Of a stretch of 64,000 nucleotides of DNA, positions 26,353 to 35,204 are shown piece after piece. The notes beneath the pieces were generated by a model. The model worked only from the letters and a program-made list of their open reading frames with translations. It did no database searches and was not told the DNA's origin. This DNA comes from Corallococcus macrosporus (GTDB lineage Bacteria > Myxococcota > Myxococcia > Myxococcales > Myxococcaceae): assembly GCF_017302985.1 (NCBI RefSeq), contig NZ_JAFIMU010000010.1:62001-126000 (forward strand), written 5' to 3'. The position numbers and the translations under genes were made by a program. Every line of letters starts with the position of its first letter. The stretch's first letter is position 1.

Positions 26353-27374
26353 GCGTCCACCCACTGCACGAGCGTCGGTGCGATGACGTCCAGCGGCAGC
26401 ACCTGCTGCGCCGCGCCCAGGAGCACCGCCTCGCGCGGCATGCCGTAGACGACGCACGTGGCCTCGTCCTGCGCGATGGTACGCCCTCCCCGCTCGCGAA
26501 TCTCCTTCAGCCCCCTGGCGCCGTCGCGGCCCATGCCCGTCAGGATGACGCCGATGCACCGCTTGCCGAAAGCCTCCCCGGCCGAAGTGAGCAGCATGTC
26601 ACACGAGGGCCGGAAGCCCCGCAGGGCAGGGCCCGTATCCAGTTCCAGACGGCCGTCCGGCTTCACCAGCAGATGTCCTCCCGATGGGGCGATGTACACC
26701 GTGCCCGGCTCCATCCACGCGTCGTGCGTCGCCTCGACGACGCGCAGCGCCGTCTCCGTGGACAGCCAGTGCGCCAGGCCTTCCGTGAAGCCCTGGCTGA
26801 TGTGCTGACAGTAGGCGATGGGCGCGGGGAAGCCGCGCGGAATCATCCGCAGCACCTGCGCCACGGCCTTCGGCCCGCCCAGCGAGGCGGCCAGCGCCAC
26901 CAGGGGGAACGGCGCGGTGGGCCCCTCCTGCGCCGGCCGCGAGGCCTTGGGCGACGAAGGCGGCGAGCGCACGCCCTTCACCTGCGACAGCATCACCAGC
27001 TTGCGGTTCACCGCGTGCCAGAAGTCCGGGCCCGGCGTCATGGGCCGGTCCATCACGTCCAGCGCGCCCAGGGCCAGCGCCTGGAACGCCTGCTGCCCGG
27101 TGAGCACGCCCGGGTGCAGCGCGAGGATGGGCGTGGGGCGCATGGCCATGATGCGCTCGATGGCGCCCAGCGCCTCGGAAGAGATGAGGTCCACCAGGAG
27201 CACGTCCGGGAAGTGCCGGCGCACCACCCCTTCCGCGCCCACGAAGTCTGCTTCGGGCGGGCCTACGGCCACCAGCGACTCGCCGTCGAAGAGCCCGCGC
27301 ACCAGCCCGCGCAGGCCCCGCCCCACCAGGAGTACCCGGAACGCGAGTCCCGTCACCGCCGTGCCGCCGCCCAC
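26346..27374 (-). CDS. frzG: FrzG: CheB-type methylesterase
   Basis: Removes methyl groups from FrzCD. The C-terminal methylesterase domain (about 150-342) keeps the catalytic Ser in [10 protein letters not shown], the His in YCQHISQGF and the Asp in [10 protein letters not shown]. The N-terminal 130 residues resemble a receiver ([15 protein letters not shown] carries a possible phospho-Asp). The acidic pair normally found after the first strand is replaced by VGRGL, so phosphorylation control is doubtful. The GTG at 27374 has GAGGAG six bases upstream. Its stop overlaps the frzF start. Confidence 0.95.
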   Translation of the reverse strand: MGGGTAVTGLAFRVLLVGRGLRGLVRGLFDGESLVAVGPPEADFVGAEGVVRRHFPDVLLVDLISSEALGAIERIMAMRPTPILALHPGVLTGQQAFQALALGALDVMDRPMTPGPDFWHAVNRKLVMLSQVKGVRSPPSSPKASRPAQEGPTAPFPLVALAASLGGPKAVAQVLRMIPRGFPAPIAYCQHISQGFTEGLAHWLSTETALRVVEATHDAWMEPGTVYIAPSGGHLLVKPDGRLELDTGPALRGFRPSCDMLLTSAGEAFGKRCIGVILTGMGRDGARGLKEIRERGGRTIAQDEATCVVYGMPREAVLLGAAQQVLPLDVIAPTLVQWVDAC

Positions 27375-27384
27375 GAGAGGCTCC

Positions 27385-29697
27385 TCAGGTCAGCCGATCG
27401 ATGGACTGCGCCAGGATCTCCACCCCCAGCTCGCCCTTCACCAGGTACGCATCCGCGCCCGCATCCAGGCCGCGCCGCTTGTCCTCCGGCGACGCGAGCG
27501 ACGACAGGATGATGACCGGGATGCGCGCCACGGCGGGCGTGCCCTTCAGCCGCCGCGTGAGGGAGAAGCCGTCCAGCTTCGGCATCTGCACGTCCGTGAG
27601 GATGAGGTCGTACGTGTTCGTCTGCACCTTCACGTACGCCTCCTCGCCGTCCTGGGCCTCCTCCACGGAGTGGCCCAGCGCCTTGACGAGCGCGCCTTCC
27701 GTCGCACGCGCGATGGGCGAGTCATCCACCAGGAGCACGCGCAGCCGGCGGCTGGCGGGCGCCTGGGTGACGGGGCGGGCCATGCGGCGCACCTCCGTCA
27801 TGATGTCCGGCACGTGCAGCAGCACCGCGATGCGCCCGTCCTCCAGCGCCGCCGTGCCCGCGATGAACGGCGCGCCCTTGAGGAACTCGCCGCCGCAGGG
27901 CTTCACCGCCACCTCGCGCTCGTCCACGAAGCCGTCCACCACCAGCGCGGCGTAGTCGTCGCCGTGGCGCACCACGACGGCGGGAGGCTTGTCGAAGCGG
28001 TTGCCGCCGTTGAGGCCCAGGAGCGGCCCCAGCGCCACGAGCGCCGTGGGCTTGCCCCGGTGCCGCACCGCCAGCGTGCCAAACACTTCCATGCGGTCAT
28101 CCGGCTTGATGCGCATGACGGCCACCACGTCCGCGGCGGGCATGCCGTAGACGTCGTCGCCCAGGCGCACCAGCAGCACCTTCATGAGGGCCAGGGACTG
28201 CGGCAGGCGCAGCGTGACGGTGGTGCCACGGCCCTGGCGGCTCTGCACGCCGACGGAGCCGCCCAGCGTCTCCACCTTGCGCTTCACGACGTCCATGCCC
28301 ACGCCGCGGCCGGACAGCTCGCTGACCTGCTCGCGCGTGGAGAAGCCGGGGCGGAAGATGAGCTCGATGGCCTCGCGCTCCGACAGCGCGGCGGCCTGCA
28401 CCGGCGACAGGAGGCGCTTGTTGATGGCCACCTGCTTGAGCCGCTCGGTGTCCATGCCGCGGCCGTCGTCCTCCACCTCGATGTGGAGCATGTCGCCGTC
28501 CACGCGCACGCGGATGCGGATGCGGCCCGTGTCGGGCTTGCCCATCTGCTGGCGGAAGTCCGCGGACTCCAGGCCGTGGTCCACGGCGTTGCGCAGGAGG
28601 TGCACCAGCGCGTCGCGCACGTCGGCCAGCATGGACCGGTCCACGCCGATGTCGGCGTTCTCGATGACCAGGTCCACTTCCTTGTTCTGCGTCTTCGCGA
28701 TGTCGCGCACCGCGCGAGGGAACGCGTCGAACACGGTGGACAGCGGCACCAGGCGCGCCTCGGCCACGTGGTCCGCCAGCTGGGCCAGGTTGCCGTGCAG
28801 CGTGTTGATGCCGTCACCGTTGCGGCGCACGAAGCGGAACGCGTCGTCGCGCAGCATGTGCAGGTCCGCCTCCGCGCGCTCCAGCTCCGTGCGGATGGCG
28901 TCCGGGACGTCCACGTCCTCGGAGATGCGCAGGAAGCGGTCGCCCAGGCGGCTGAAGCGCTCGAAGAGCTGCGCCGTCTCCGTGCTGCGAAGCCGGCCGC
29001 GCGCGCTCTCCACCAGCAGGTCGCCGGCGAGCAGGCCCAGCGAGTCCAGCACCTCCACGTTCACGCGGATGCTGCGGTCCGCGATGGAGCTGGCCTTCGC
29101 GGCGGCGGCGCTCGGAGCCTCCTCCTCCTTCGCGGCCGGAGGCGGCGCGGCGGCGACGGGCTCCGCCACCCGGGGCGTCACCGGAGCCTGGGCCGCGGGG
29201 GCCTGCGCCACGACGGGCGGAGCGGCCGGAGCCACCGGCGCCTGCACGGCGGGCTTGGGCGGCGCCGCGGCGGAGGCGGCGGGCTTGCGCACCGGGCCCA
29301 GGGCGGGCACCGGGTGGCCGGACACCTCCGCCAGGGCCTTGACCATCTCCTCGGTGGCGGACGTGCCGGTGTGGGCCGCGTCCAGATCCTCGATGAGGTC
29401 CGACAGCACGTCGCAGGCACGGAGCATGACGTCCGTGGCCGTCTCGGTGGCCGTCTTGCCTTCGCGCTCGGCGCGCAAGACGTCCTCGGCGGCGTGCGCC
29501 AACTGACCGATGGCGGCCAGGCCCAGCATGCGGGCCTCGCCCTTCATCGTGTGCAGTTCGCGCGCGACGTCCTCCGCGGCCTGCTCCGCGGTCTCCTTCT
29601 CCAGGTCGATGACTCCCAGCTGGATCTTCTGGAGTCGGTCGGCCGTGACCTCCTGGAACTTCTTCAGGAGGGATTTCTTGAGGGCCTCGGTGTCCAT
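27385..29697 (-). CDS. frzE: FrzE: CheA-CheY hybrid histidine kinase
   Basis: Central kinase of the Frz pathway. The 770 residues are arranged as follows: HPt (1-110) with phospho-His H49 in ELHTMKGEARML; an Ala/Pro-rich linker (about 130-215) in place of a normal P2; and dimerisation and ATPase domains (HLLRNAVDHGLE, DDGRGMD, GRGVGMDVVK). A CheW-like domain and a C-terminal receiver (about 650-770) follow, with D702 in LILTDVQMPK. In M. xanthus FrzE the corresponding residues are H49 and D709, and the receiver acts as a negative regulator while FrzZ is the main output. The ATG is at 29697. It lies between frzCD and frzG in the operon. Confidence 0.97.
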   Translation of the reverse strand: MDTEALKKSLLKKFQEVTADRLQKIQLGVIDLEKETAEQAAEDVARELHTMKGEARMLGLAAIGQLAHAAEDVLRAEREGKTATETATDVMLRACDVLSDLIEDLDAAHTGTSATEEMVKALAEVSGHPVPALGPVRKPAASAAAPPKPAVQAPVAPAAPPVVAQAPAAQAPVTPRVAEPVAAAPPPAAKEEEAPSAAAAKASSIADRSIRVNVEVLDSLGLLAGDLLVESARGRLRSTETAQLFERFSRLGDRFLRISEDVDVPDAIRTELERAEADLHMLRDDAFRFVRRNGDGINTLHGNLAQLADHVAEARLVPLSTVFDAFPRAVRDIAKTQNKEVDLVIENADIGVDRSMLADVRDALVHLLRNAVDHGLESADFRQQMGKPDTGRIRIRVRVDGDMLHIEVEDDGRGMDTERLKQVAINKRLLSPVQAAALSEREAIELIFRPGFSTREQVSELSGRGVGMDVVKRKVETLGGSVGVQSRQGRGTTVTLRLPQSLALMKVLLVRLGDDVYGMPAADVVAVMRIKPDDRMEVFGTLAVRHRGKPTALVALGPLLGLNGGNRFDKPPAVVVRHGDDYAALVVDGFVDEREVAVKPCGGEFLKGAPFIAGTAALEDGRIAVLLHVPDIMTEVRRMARPVTQAPASRRLRVLLVDDSPIARATEGALVKALGHSVEEAQDGEEAYVKVQTNTYDLILTDVQMPKLDGFSLTRRLKGTPAVARIPVIILSSLASPEDKRRGLDAGADAYLVKGELGVEILAQSIDRLT

Positions 29698-29762
29698 GGG
29701 TCGCGGGCGTCAGGGCGCTGGTGGCGCCCCTCGACCCATTTCTCCCCTCAGGAGAACGACTG

Positions 29763-31022
29763 CTAGTCGGCCTTGAACCGCTTGATGAGCTCGGCGAGCC
29801 GGCCCGCGAGCTGGGTGAGCTCGGCGGCCGCCCCGGTGGCCTGCTTCGACGCCTGCGTCGTCTGGCGCGTCACGTCCTCGATCTCCGCCATGGACGCCAC
29901 CACCTGCTCGGTGGCCGTGCGCTGCTGCTGGGTCGCCAGGTTGATGACCCGGGCCGCGTCGCTCGTCTCCTGCACGCCGGCGAGGATGCCCTCCACGGCC
30001 TGCGCCGCCACCGCGCCCAGCTTCTCGCCGGATTCCGTGGCGTGCTTGGACGCGTCCGCCGCGCCCGCGGCGGCCTGGGTGGCCTCGCGGATCTCGGTGA
30101 TCAGGTTCTTGATCTCCTTGGTGGACTCCAGGACGTTCTCCGCCAGCCGGCGCATCTCCGCCGCGACGATGGAGAAGCCCTTGCCCGCCTCACCCGCGCG
30201 GCTGCCTTCCAGCGCCGCGTTGAGCGCCAGCAGGTCGGAGCGGTCGGCGATCTCGTCGATGACCTCCACCACCGTGCCGATGCGCTCCACGCGCTTGGAC
30301 AGCTTGGAGATGGAGTCCGCCACCGCGACGCCGTCGCTGCGGATCTGCTGCATGGCCTGGATGAACTCGCCAATGGCGCCACGGCCCGCGCGGGCCGCGC
30401 CCAGCGTCTCTTCCGCCACGCGCGCCACGCTGCCCGCGTTCTCCGCGATCTGCGCGGAGGCGTGCTTCAGCTCCTCCATGGTCGCGGTCGTCTCGTGGAT
30501 GGCCGCGGCCTGCTCGGTGGAGGACGTCTCGTGCTGCGTGGACGCCGCCAGCACCTGGTTGGCGGAGGACGACAGCCGCAGCGCGGCCTCGTTGATCTCG
30601 CGCACGAAGATGCGCAGCGTCTCGATGACCTTGCCGAAGCCCTCGAGGAGGGGCCCGAGTTGGGGGTCTTCGGTGGACGTGTTCCAGCGCGACAGGTCGC
30701 CCTCACGCACCAGGATGATGAGCGAGTCGAGCGCCTGATCGATCTCCTGGGCCGCCACCTGCTTGCGGTGCTCGGCGGAGGAGAACTGCTCCAGCACCTG
30801 GTTGAGCAGGTGACCGAAGCCGGTGGGGTCCGCCTGCACGCGGTCGGCCGGAACGCGCGCGTTCAGGTTGCCGGACAGCACCGACATCAGCGTGTCGGTG
30901 AAGGGCTTGAACGGATCCGTCACGGTGTTGGCGATGACGGACTCCGCGCCGGCCTTCACGCCCGGGGACTTCCTCGCGCCGCGGGACTTCGCGGGCTTCT
31001 CGTTGGGGCTCTCCAGGGACAT
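29763..31022 (-). CDS. frzCD: FrzCD: cytoplasmic methyl-accepting chemoreceptor
   Basis: Receptor that drives FrzE to control reversal frequency. At 419 residues with no membrane segment it is soluble, as known for FrzCD, which binds the nucleoid through its basic N-terminus (here KPAKSRGARKSPGVK). The long helical signalling hairpin contains the receptor tip DEIADRSDLLALNAALEGSR and, on either side, the methylation helices (AASTQHETSSTEQAAAIHET and ETSDAARVINLATQQQR). The sequence is strikingly close to what I recall of the M. xanthus protein. It starts 5 bases after frzB ends. Confidence 0.98.
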   Translation of the reverse strand: MSLESPNEKPAKSRGARKSPGVKAGAESVIANTVTDPFKPFTDTLMSVLSGNLNARVPADRVQADPTGFGHLLNQVLEQFSSAEHRKQVAAQEIDQALDSLIILVREGDLSRWNTSTEDPQLGPLLEGFGKVIETLRIFVREINEAALRLSSSANQVLAASTQHETSSTEQAAAIHETTATMEELKHASAQIAENAGSVARVAEETLGAARAGRGAIGEFIQAMQQIRSDGVAVADSISKLSKRVERIGTVVEVIDEIADRSDLLALNAALEGSRAGEAGKGFSIVAAEMRRLAENVLESTKEIKNLITEIREATQAAAGAADASKHATESGEKLGAVAAQAVEGILAGVQETSDAARVINLATQQQRTATEQVVASMAEIEDVTRQTTQASKQATGAAAELTQLAGRLAELIKRFKAD

Positions 31023-31027
31023 GTGTG

Positions 31028-31444
31028 TCAGTGCCTTCCTTGCGTCTTCAAGGTTTCCGCCAAATCAATGAGCAACACGGGACGTCCCGCCTCTTCATCC
31101 AGGCAGACGCCCACCGCATACGAAGCCGCCGAGGCGGCGGCCGGCATGCGGCGCAGCCCGGCGAGCGGGATGGAGCGCACCCCGTTGACGGCGTCCACCT
31201 TCAGGTGGCCCTCGCCCTCGGGGGTGTCGAACACCAGCGCCCGGTGCCCCTTGTGGGGCAGGCCCAGGTCGCGCACGGTCAGGTCATCCGGGAGCGCGCG
31301 GTCGATGCGCAGCACGGACGATGCGTCCGTGCCGTACTCCGAGTCACCGATCTGGAAGAAGAGGACGTCCACCTCTCCCAGGGCGCGCTCCGAGTCCGGT
31401 TCCAGCCCGGAGGCCGGCTCATCGCGCAGGACGTTGCCGCTCAT
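31028..31444 (-). CDS. frzB: FrzB: CheW-like coupling protein (short, divergent)
   Basis: A 138-residue CheW-like protein. It keeps the core of the fold (EVDVLFFQIGDSEYGTDASSV and RPVLLIDLAETL) but is short and lacks several strands of a full CheW domain. In M. xanthus FrzB couples FrzCD to FrzE indirectly and does not bind FrzE itself, which fits the reduced domain. Its ATG overlaps the frzA stop (ATGA), so translation is coupled. The start is otherwise unambiguous. Confidence 0.93.
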   Translation of the reverse strand: MSGNVLRDEPASGLEPDSERALGEVDVLFFQIGDSEYGTDASSVLRIDRALPDDLTVRDLGLPHKGHRALVFDTPEGEGHLKVDAVNGVRSIPLAGLRRMPAAASAASYAVGVCLDEEAGRPVLLIDLAETLKTQGRH

Positions 31445-31923
31445 CGCACCACCGCGCGCTGACGGGCCGTCTGCAGCAGCTTGGAGAAGTTGAGCAGGTT
31501 GAGGCCGTCCGCCGGCCCCGCGCCCTGCACGACACCCAGGAGATGTTCCGCGGCCTGATCACCGCCCAGGGGCGGCGGCAGGATGTCCGCCACGGGGATG
31601 CGGCGCAGGCCCAGCACGGTGTCCGCCACCACGCCGGACACGTAGCTGCCGCTGACGCCCACGAAGATGCGGGTGCGCGGACCGATGCGCGCCTCGCCCT
31701 TGCTGAGGAAGCGCAGCAGGTCCACGACCGGGAGCACCTGGCCGCGGTGGCCGGTGACGCCCAGGATGAAGGACGGCGTGCGCGGCAGCGGCGTGAGCAG
31801 CCCGGCGCGCAGCACCTCCAGCACGTTCTCGCTGGGGACGCCGAAGCGCAGCTCGCCCACGCGGAAGCAGAAGAATTCCAGCTCCGGCCGGGCCTGGGCG
31901 GCCACCGTGCGGTCTGGCGCCAT
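31441..31923 (-). CDS. frzA: FrzA: CheW-type coupling protein
   Basis: A 160-residue CheW scaffold that links receptor and FrzE kinase. The domain is complete: FFCFRVGELRFGVPSENVLEVLR, ILGVTGHRGQVLPVVDL and VSGVVADTVLGLRR. The start is placed at the ATG at 31923, giving a length like that of the M. xanthus protein. A TTG at 31962 would lie on the predicted transcription start and is rejected. It is the first gene of the operon frzA-B-CD-E-G-F, divergent from frzZ. It ends with a four-base overlap onto frzB. Confidence 0.95.
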   Translation of the reverse strand: MAPDRTVAAQARPELEFFCFRVGELRFGVPSENVLEVLRAGLLTPLPRTPSFILGVTGHRGQVLPVVDLLRFLSKGEARIGPRTRIFVGVSGSYVSGVVADTVLGLRRIPVADILPPPLGGDQAAEHLLGVVQGAGPADGLNLLNFSKLLQTARQRAVVR

Positions 31924-31970
31924 GCGCAAGGCGCGTTGGAGGGGGGAGGAGTTCGGGGTCAAGGCAGTGA

Positions 31971-32000
31971 AGTATCCCGGACCGGGAGAAAGGGGGTCAA
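31971..32000 (-). promoter_or_regulatory. Candidate promoter of the frz operon
   Basis: Reading the complement, TTGACC (32000-31995) and GATACT (31976-31971) lie 18 bases apart, matching sigma-70 spacing with 5/6 and 4/6 consensus bases. Transcription would begin near 31964, about 40 bases before the frzA ATG at 31923. Confidence 0.4.
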
Positions 32001-32020
32001 GGGTCCATCGTCCGGACCGG
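31977..32020. repeat. Pair of CCGGACCGG direct repeats between frzA and frzZ
   Basis: The near-palindromic nonamer CCGGACCGG occurs at 31977-31985 and again at 32012-32020, 35 bases apart. Both copies lie inside the 179-base divergent region. The first copy sits between the candidate -35 and -10 hexamers of the frz operon, and the second just upstream of the -35. This arrangement suggests an operator pair. Confidence 0.4.
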
Positions 32021-32102
32021 ACAGGCCGCCTGCTCTCCGTTTCGATGGTCCAACGTGACCCAAAGGTGTAGGGTTGAGTGCCGGGAGCCCCTGAGGAGGA
32101 CG

Positions 32103-32969
32103 ATGTCCCGCGTACTGGTCATTGACGACAGCCCCATGCTTCTGGAGCTCACGGTCCGGGCCCTGACGGCCGCCGGCTACGAGGCCAGTGGCGCGCAGGA
32201 CCTGGCCACGCTCAACCAGAAGCTCACCGAGGGCCCGTTCGCGCTCATCCTCATGGACGTGAACATGCCGGAGATGTTCGGCGACGACGTCGTCGAGTAC
32301 CTCCGCACCCAGAAGGGCGTTACCGCCAAGCTCGTCCTCTACTCCGACATCTCCGAGCAGGAGCTGGACGCGAAGACGAAGAACTCCGGCGCGGACGCCT
32401 ACATCCTCAAGAGCGGAGGCCTGGAGGGCGTGCTGGGGGGCGTGATGGGTCTCATCGGCGCCCCGGCGCTGAACATCCCCGCCGCGGTCCCCTCCCCCGC
32501 CCCGGCCGCCACGCCTGCTCCCGCCGCGACGCCGGCCGCCCCGGCCGCTCCCACGGGAGGCCTCCCGAAGGCCCCCATGGCCGCCGGGGGGCGCAAGCCG
32601 CGCATCCTCATCGTGGACGACAGTGAGATGACCGCGCGGATCATCGAAGCGGACCTCGTGTCCAAGGGCTTCGAGGTCCACGTCGCGGACACCGCCGACA
32701 AGGCCACGAAGATCATCCTGAAGAAGCAGACGCGCCCGGACCTGGTGCTGCTGGACGTGCGCATGCCCAACGTGAACGGCGAGCAGTTCTGCCGCTTCAT
32801 CAAGAGCAACAGCCTCTTCAAGGGCATCAAGGTGCTGCTGTGCTCCGGTGAGAACGTCGAGGAGCTCCAGCGCATCTGCCGCGAGGCCGGCGCGGACGGC
32901 TACATCCCCAAGGACGCCGTGATGGGCAACCTCGTCGCCAAGGAGCTGATGCCCCCTGGCGCCGAGTAG
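32103..32969 (+). CDS. frzZ: FrzZ: tandem receiver output protein
   Basis: Two complete CheY-like receivers joined by an Ala/Pro linker (about residues 126-155). Phospho-acceptors are D52 in LILMDVNMPE and D218 in LVLLDVRMPN; both receivers keep the acidic pair (IDDS and VDDS) and the C-terminal Lys (YILKSGG and YIPKDAV). In M. xanthus FrzZ, with D52 and D220, accepts phosphate from FrzE and works at the leading pole to trigger reversals. The ATG at 32103 follows GAGGAGG at a short spacing. It is divergent from frzA, so both share the intergenic regulatory region. Confidence 0.97.
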   Translation: MSRVLVIDDSPMLLELTVRALTAAGYEASGAQDLATLNQKLTEGPFALILMDVNMPEMFGDDVVEYLRTQKGVTAKLVLYSDISEQELDAKTKNSGADAYILKSGGLEGVLGGVMGLIGAPALNIPAAVPSPAPAATPAPAATPAAPAAPTGGLPKAPMAAGGRKPRILIVDDSEMTARIIEADLVSKGFEVHVADTADKATKIILKKQTRPDLVLLDVRMPNVNGEQFCRFIKSNSLFKGIKVLLCSGENVEELQRICREAGADGYIPKDAVMGNLVAKELMPPGAE

Positions 32970-32981
32970 TCGCCGCGCGCC

Positions 32982-33680
32982 TCAGGGCTTCTGGGCCGCC
33001 TCGGGCGTCACGGACGCATCGGGCGCCGCCGCCTCCTGCGCCGGGCAGCTCGTCTTGGCGGCCCGCTCCTGCAGCTGCTCCTGGACCTCCGCGGACTTCG
33101 CCTCGGAGGGCTTCGCCTTCTCCACGAAGCGCTGATAGGCGGCCAGCGCCTCGCACGCCTTGCCCTGCGCGTCGTAGGCCTTCACCAGCGCGTTGAGGAT
33201 GGGGCGCTGCCCCGGCTGCAGGTCGAAGGCCTTCTGGAGGTCCGCCGCGGACTCCTCGGTGCGGCCCAGGGACTCCAGCGCCAGGCCGCGCCACACGCGG
33301 TAGCTCGCGTTGTCCGGCTGCGCCGTGACGAGCCCGGTGGCGGCCTTCAGCGCCAGCTCCTTCTCCCCCGCGCGCGCGTTGGCCGTGTACGCCAGCTGGA
33401 GCAGCACGAGGTTGGGACCGCACTTCTCACCGAACGTGTCCGTCACGCGGGTGAGGCCCTTCATGTCGCCGGTGTCCAGGAGCAGCTGCGCCAGCTGCTG
33501 CGCCTTCGCCTTGTCGCACGGCGTTTCGGCCAGGTCCTCGCGCAGCTTGCGCACGAGCGGCTTCTTCAGGCCGTGGTCGAACTCGGGCTCCTCGGGCGCC
33601 TTGCTGCACGCGCCGAGGACGGCACCGGAAGAGAGACAGAGGACGGCGAAGCGGAACGCGGAATGGAAGGAGGCGGCCAT
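32982..33680 (-). CDS. TPR-containing lipoprotein
   Basis: A 232-residue lipoprotein. The signal peptide ends at LGAC with lipid-attached Cys25. About four TPR-like helical pairs follow (NLVLLQLAYTANARAGEKEL, YRVWRGLALESLGRTEESAA and PILNALVKAYDAQGKACEAL), then an Ala/Pro-rich tail. The ATG at 33680 is preferred; a TTG at 33716 overlapping the radical SAM stop is also open but adds residues before the signal. It lies downstream of the radical SAM gene on the same strand and convergent with frzZ. TPR lipoproteins commonly act as assembly scaffolds; no partner can be named. Confidence 0.85.
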   Translation of the reverse strand: MAASFHSAFRFAVLCLSSGAVLGACSKAPEEPEFDHGLKKPLVRKLREDLAETPCDKAKAQQLAQLLLDTGDMKGLTRVTDTFGEKCGPNLVLLQLAYTANARAGEKELALKAATGLVTAQPDNASYRVWRGLALESLGRTEESAADLQKAFDLQPGQRPILNALVKAYDAQGKACEALAAYQRFVEKAKPSEAKSAEVQEQLQERAAKTSCPAQEAAAPDASVTPEAAQKP

Positions 33681-33712
33681 GCCCGGCTCTGTAGCCGTCC
33701 CCTCCCGGACGG

Positions 33713-35023
33713 TCAAACCTCCGGCGCGCCCGCGGCGTTCTCGCGCTCGTCCAGGCCGCGCGCGAAGTTGCCGATGATCAGCCCCGGCCGCGCCGCCTTC
33801 AGCCGGTTGAGCAGCGTGCGGATGCCCACCGGCTCACCGCCCGCGCCCACGCCGCGCGCGACCTCCAGGTACTGGAGCGGATCGATGCACAGCGAGCGCG
33901 TCTGCACCTGATCCACGCGGTACTTGCGCACCAGGTTCTCCAGCGCCTGCACTTCTCCCTCGCGGTCGGTGACGCCGGGGAACAGGAGCAGGTTGAGCGC
34001 CAGATACGCGCCCCGCTCGCGGGCCAGCGCGATGGACGCCTCCACGTCCTCCCAGCCGTACTTCACCGGCTTGTAGTAGGCCTCGTAGAGTCCCTTGGAC
34101 GCGGAGTTGAGCGACACGCGCACGGCGTCCAGCCCCGCGTCCAGCAGGGCCTTGAGCCCGTGCGTGAGGCTGGCGTTGGTGTTGATGTTGATGGAGCCCC
34201 GGTCCGTCTTCGCGCGCATCAGGCGGATGGACTCCGCGATGAACTTCCAGCGCGTCAGCGGCTCGCCCTCGCAGCCCTGGCCGAAGCTCACCATGGTGCG
34301 GCCCGGCGCGTGCTCCAGGTGGTAAAGGCCAATGGCCGCCATCTCCTCCGCGGAGGGACCGTCGTCCATGCGCTCGTGCGACGCCGGAGGGCCGTCCGCG
34401 GGCTGATCCGAGATGCAGCCCACGCATCTCGCGTTGCACATCACCGACGCGGGGATGGCGCCTTCGTCACGCGCGTAGAAGATGTTCTGCGACGTGAAGC
34501 ACCGGTACAGCAGCGCGCACGTCTTCAACTGCTTGAGCACGCGGCTGTCCGGGAAGCGCTCCATGTGCGCCGTGACCAGGCCCTTCAGCTCCGGCGTGGA
34601 GTACGACTCCGGCTCCCAGTGCGAGCGCCGGTCGGTGTGGATGGCCCACGCGAGCGGGCCCTTCTCCCCCCACGCCGCCGCCGTGTACGCCCACTGCGGC
34701 AGGATGGGGCCGCTGCCCTTCACCTCGCCGGGCAGGAACGTGCGCGTGTAGCCCGGGGGCAGGAGCGCGCCCACGGCGTTGGGCACGAACGTCTTTCCGC
34801 CCACCTTCATCTCGCGAACGAGCTCCAGCTCGCCGGAGTCCGGGTTGAGCCCCACCGGCAGCCGGCCGGGCAGGTGCACCAGGCGCCCGGCCGCCGGCAA
34901 GGCGATGGGCTTGTCCTGCGGGGGCACCAGCTCCTCGCCGCTGCGCAGCGTGGCGATGAGGTAGGGATGCTCCATGACCCGACCCTTGGGGTCCGCGAAG
35001 AGCAGTTTCGGCGCGTGCGTCAT
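33713..35023 (-). CDS. Radical SAM protein
   Basis: A 436-residue enzyme with the radical SAM cluster motif CNARCVGC at about residues 196-203 (CxxxCxxC), followed by the beta-barrel pattern VSFGQGCEGEPLTRWKF, SININTNASLTH and LDAVRVSLNSASKGLYEAYY. This resembles pyruvate-formate-lyase-activating or AslB-type enzymes. The N-terminal 190 residues are an extra domain with two Cys in KTCALLYRCF. No SPASM-type cysteine cluster is obvious at the C-terminus. Substrate is unknown. There is no ribosome site before the ATG at 35023. The gene is divergent from the alanine dehydrogenase gene. Confidence 0.88.
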   Translation of the reverse strand: MTHAPKLLFADPKGRVMEHPYLIATLRSGEELVPPQDKPIALPAAGRLVHLPGRLPVGLNPDSGELELVREMKVGGKTFVPNAVGALLPPGYTRTFLPGEVKGSGPILPQWAYTAAAWGEKGPLAWAIHTDRRSHWEPESYSTPELKGLVTAHMERFPDSRVLKQLKTCALLYRCFTSQNIFYARDEGAIPASVMCNARCVGCISDQPADGPPASHERMDDGPSAEEMAAIGLYHLEHAPGRTMVSFGQGCEGEPLTRWKFIAESIRLMRAKTDRGSININTNASLTHGLKALLDAGLDAVRVSLNSASKGLYEAYYKPVKYGWEDVEASIALARERGAYLALNLLLFPGVTDREGEVQALENLVRKYRVDQVQTRSLCIDPLQYLEVARGVGAGGEPVGIRTLLNRLKAARPGLIIGNFARGLDERENAAGAPEV

Positions 35024-35204
35024 GCGCCGTTAACTAACACGGGTGGGCCGGCCTGCGTCCAACGCCTCGCGTCATGTGGATGGATGAATGAGGCCCATCA
35101 CGCCCGGTCCCCTTCCTCGCCCGTGCGCGCCTTGAAAGCGCTCATGCCCTGGTCTATGGGTCCGCCACGTTTTCCAGGCAGTCCCCCATTCGTCGGAGGC
35201 AGTC

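Noticed and set aside
31924-31962. TTG start for frzA
   Set aside because: It sits at the predicted transcription start and gives a longer product than the known FrzA length; the ATG at 31923 fits better.
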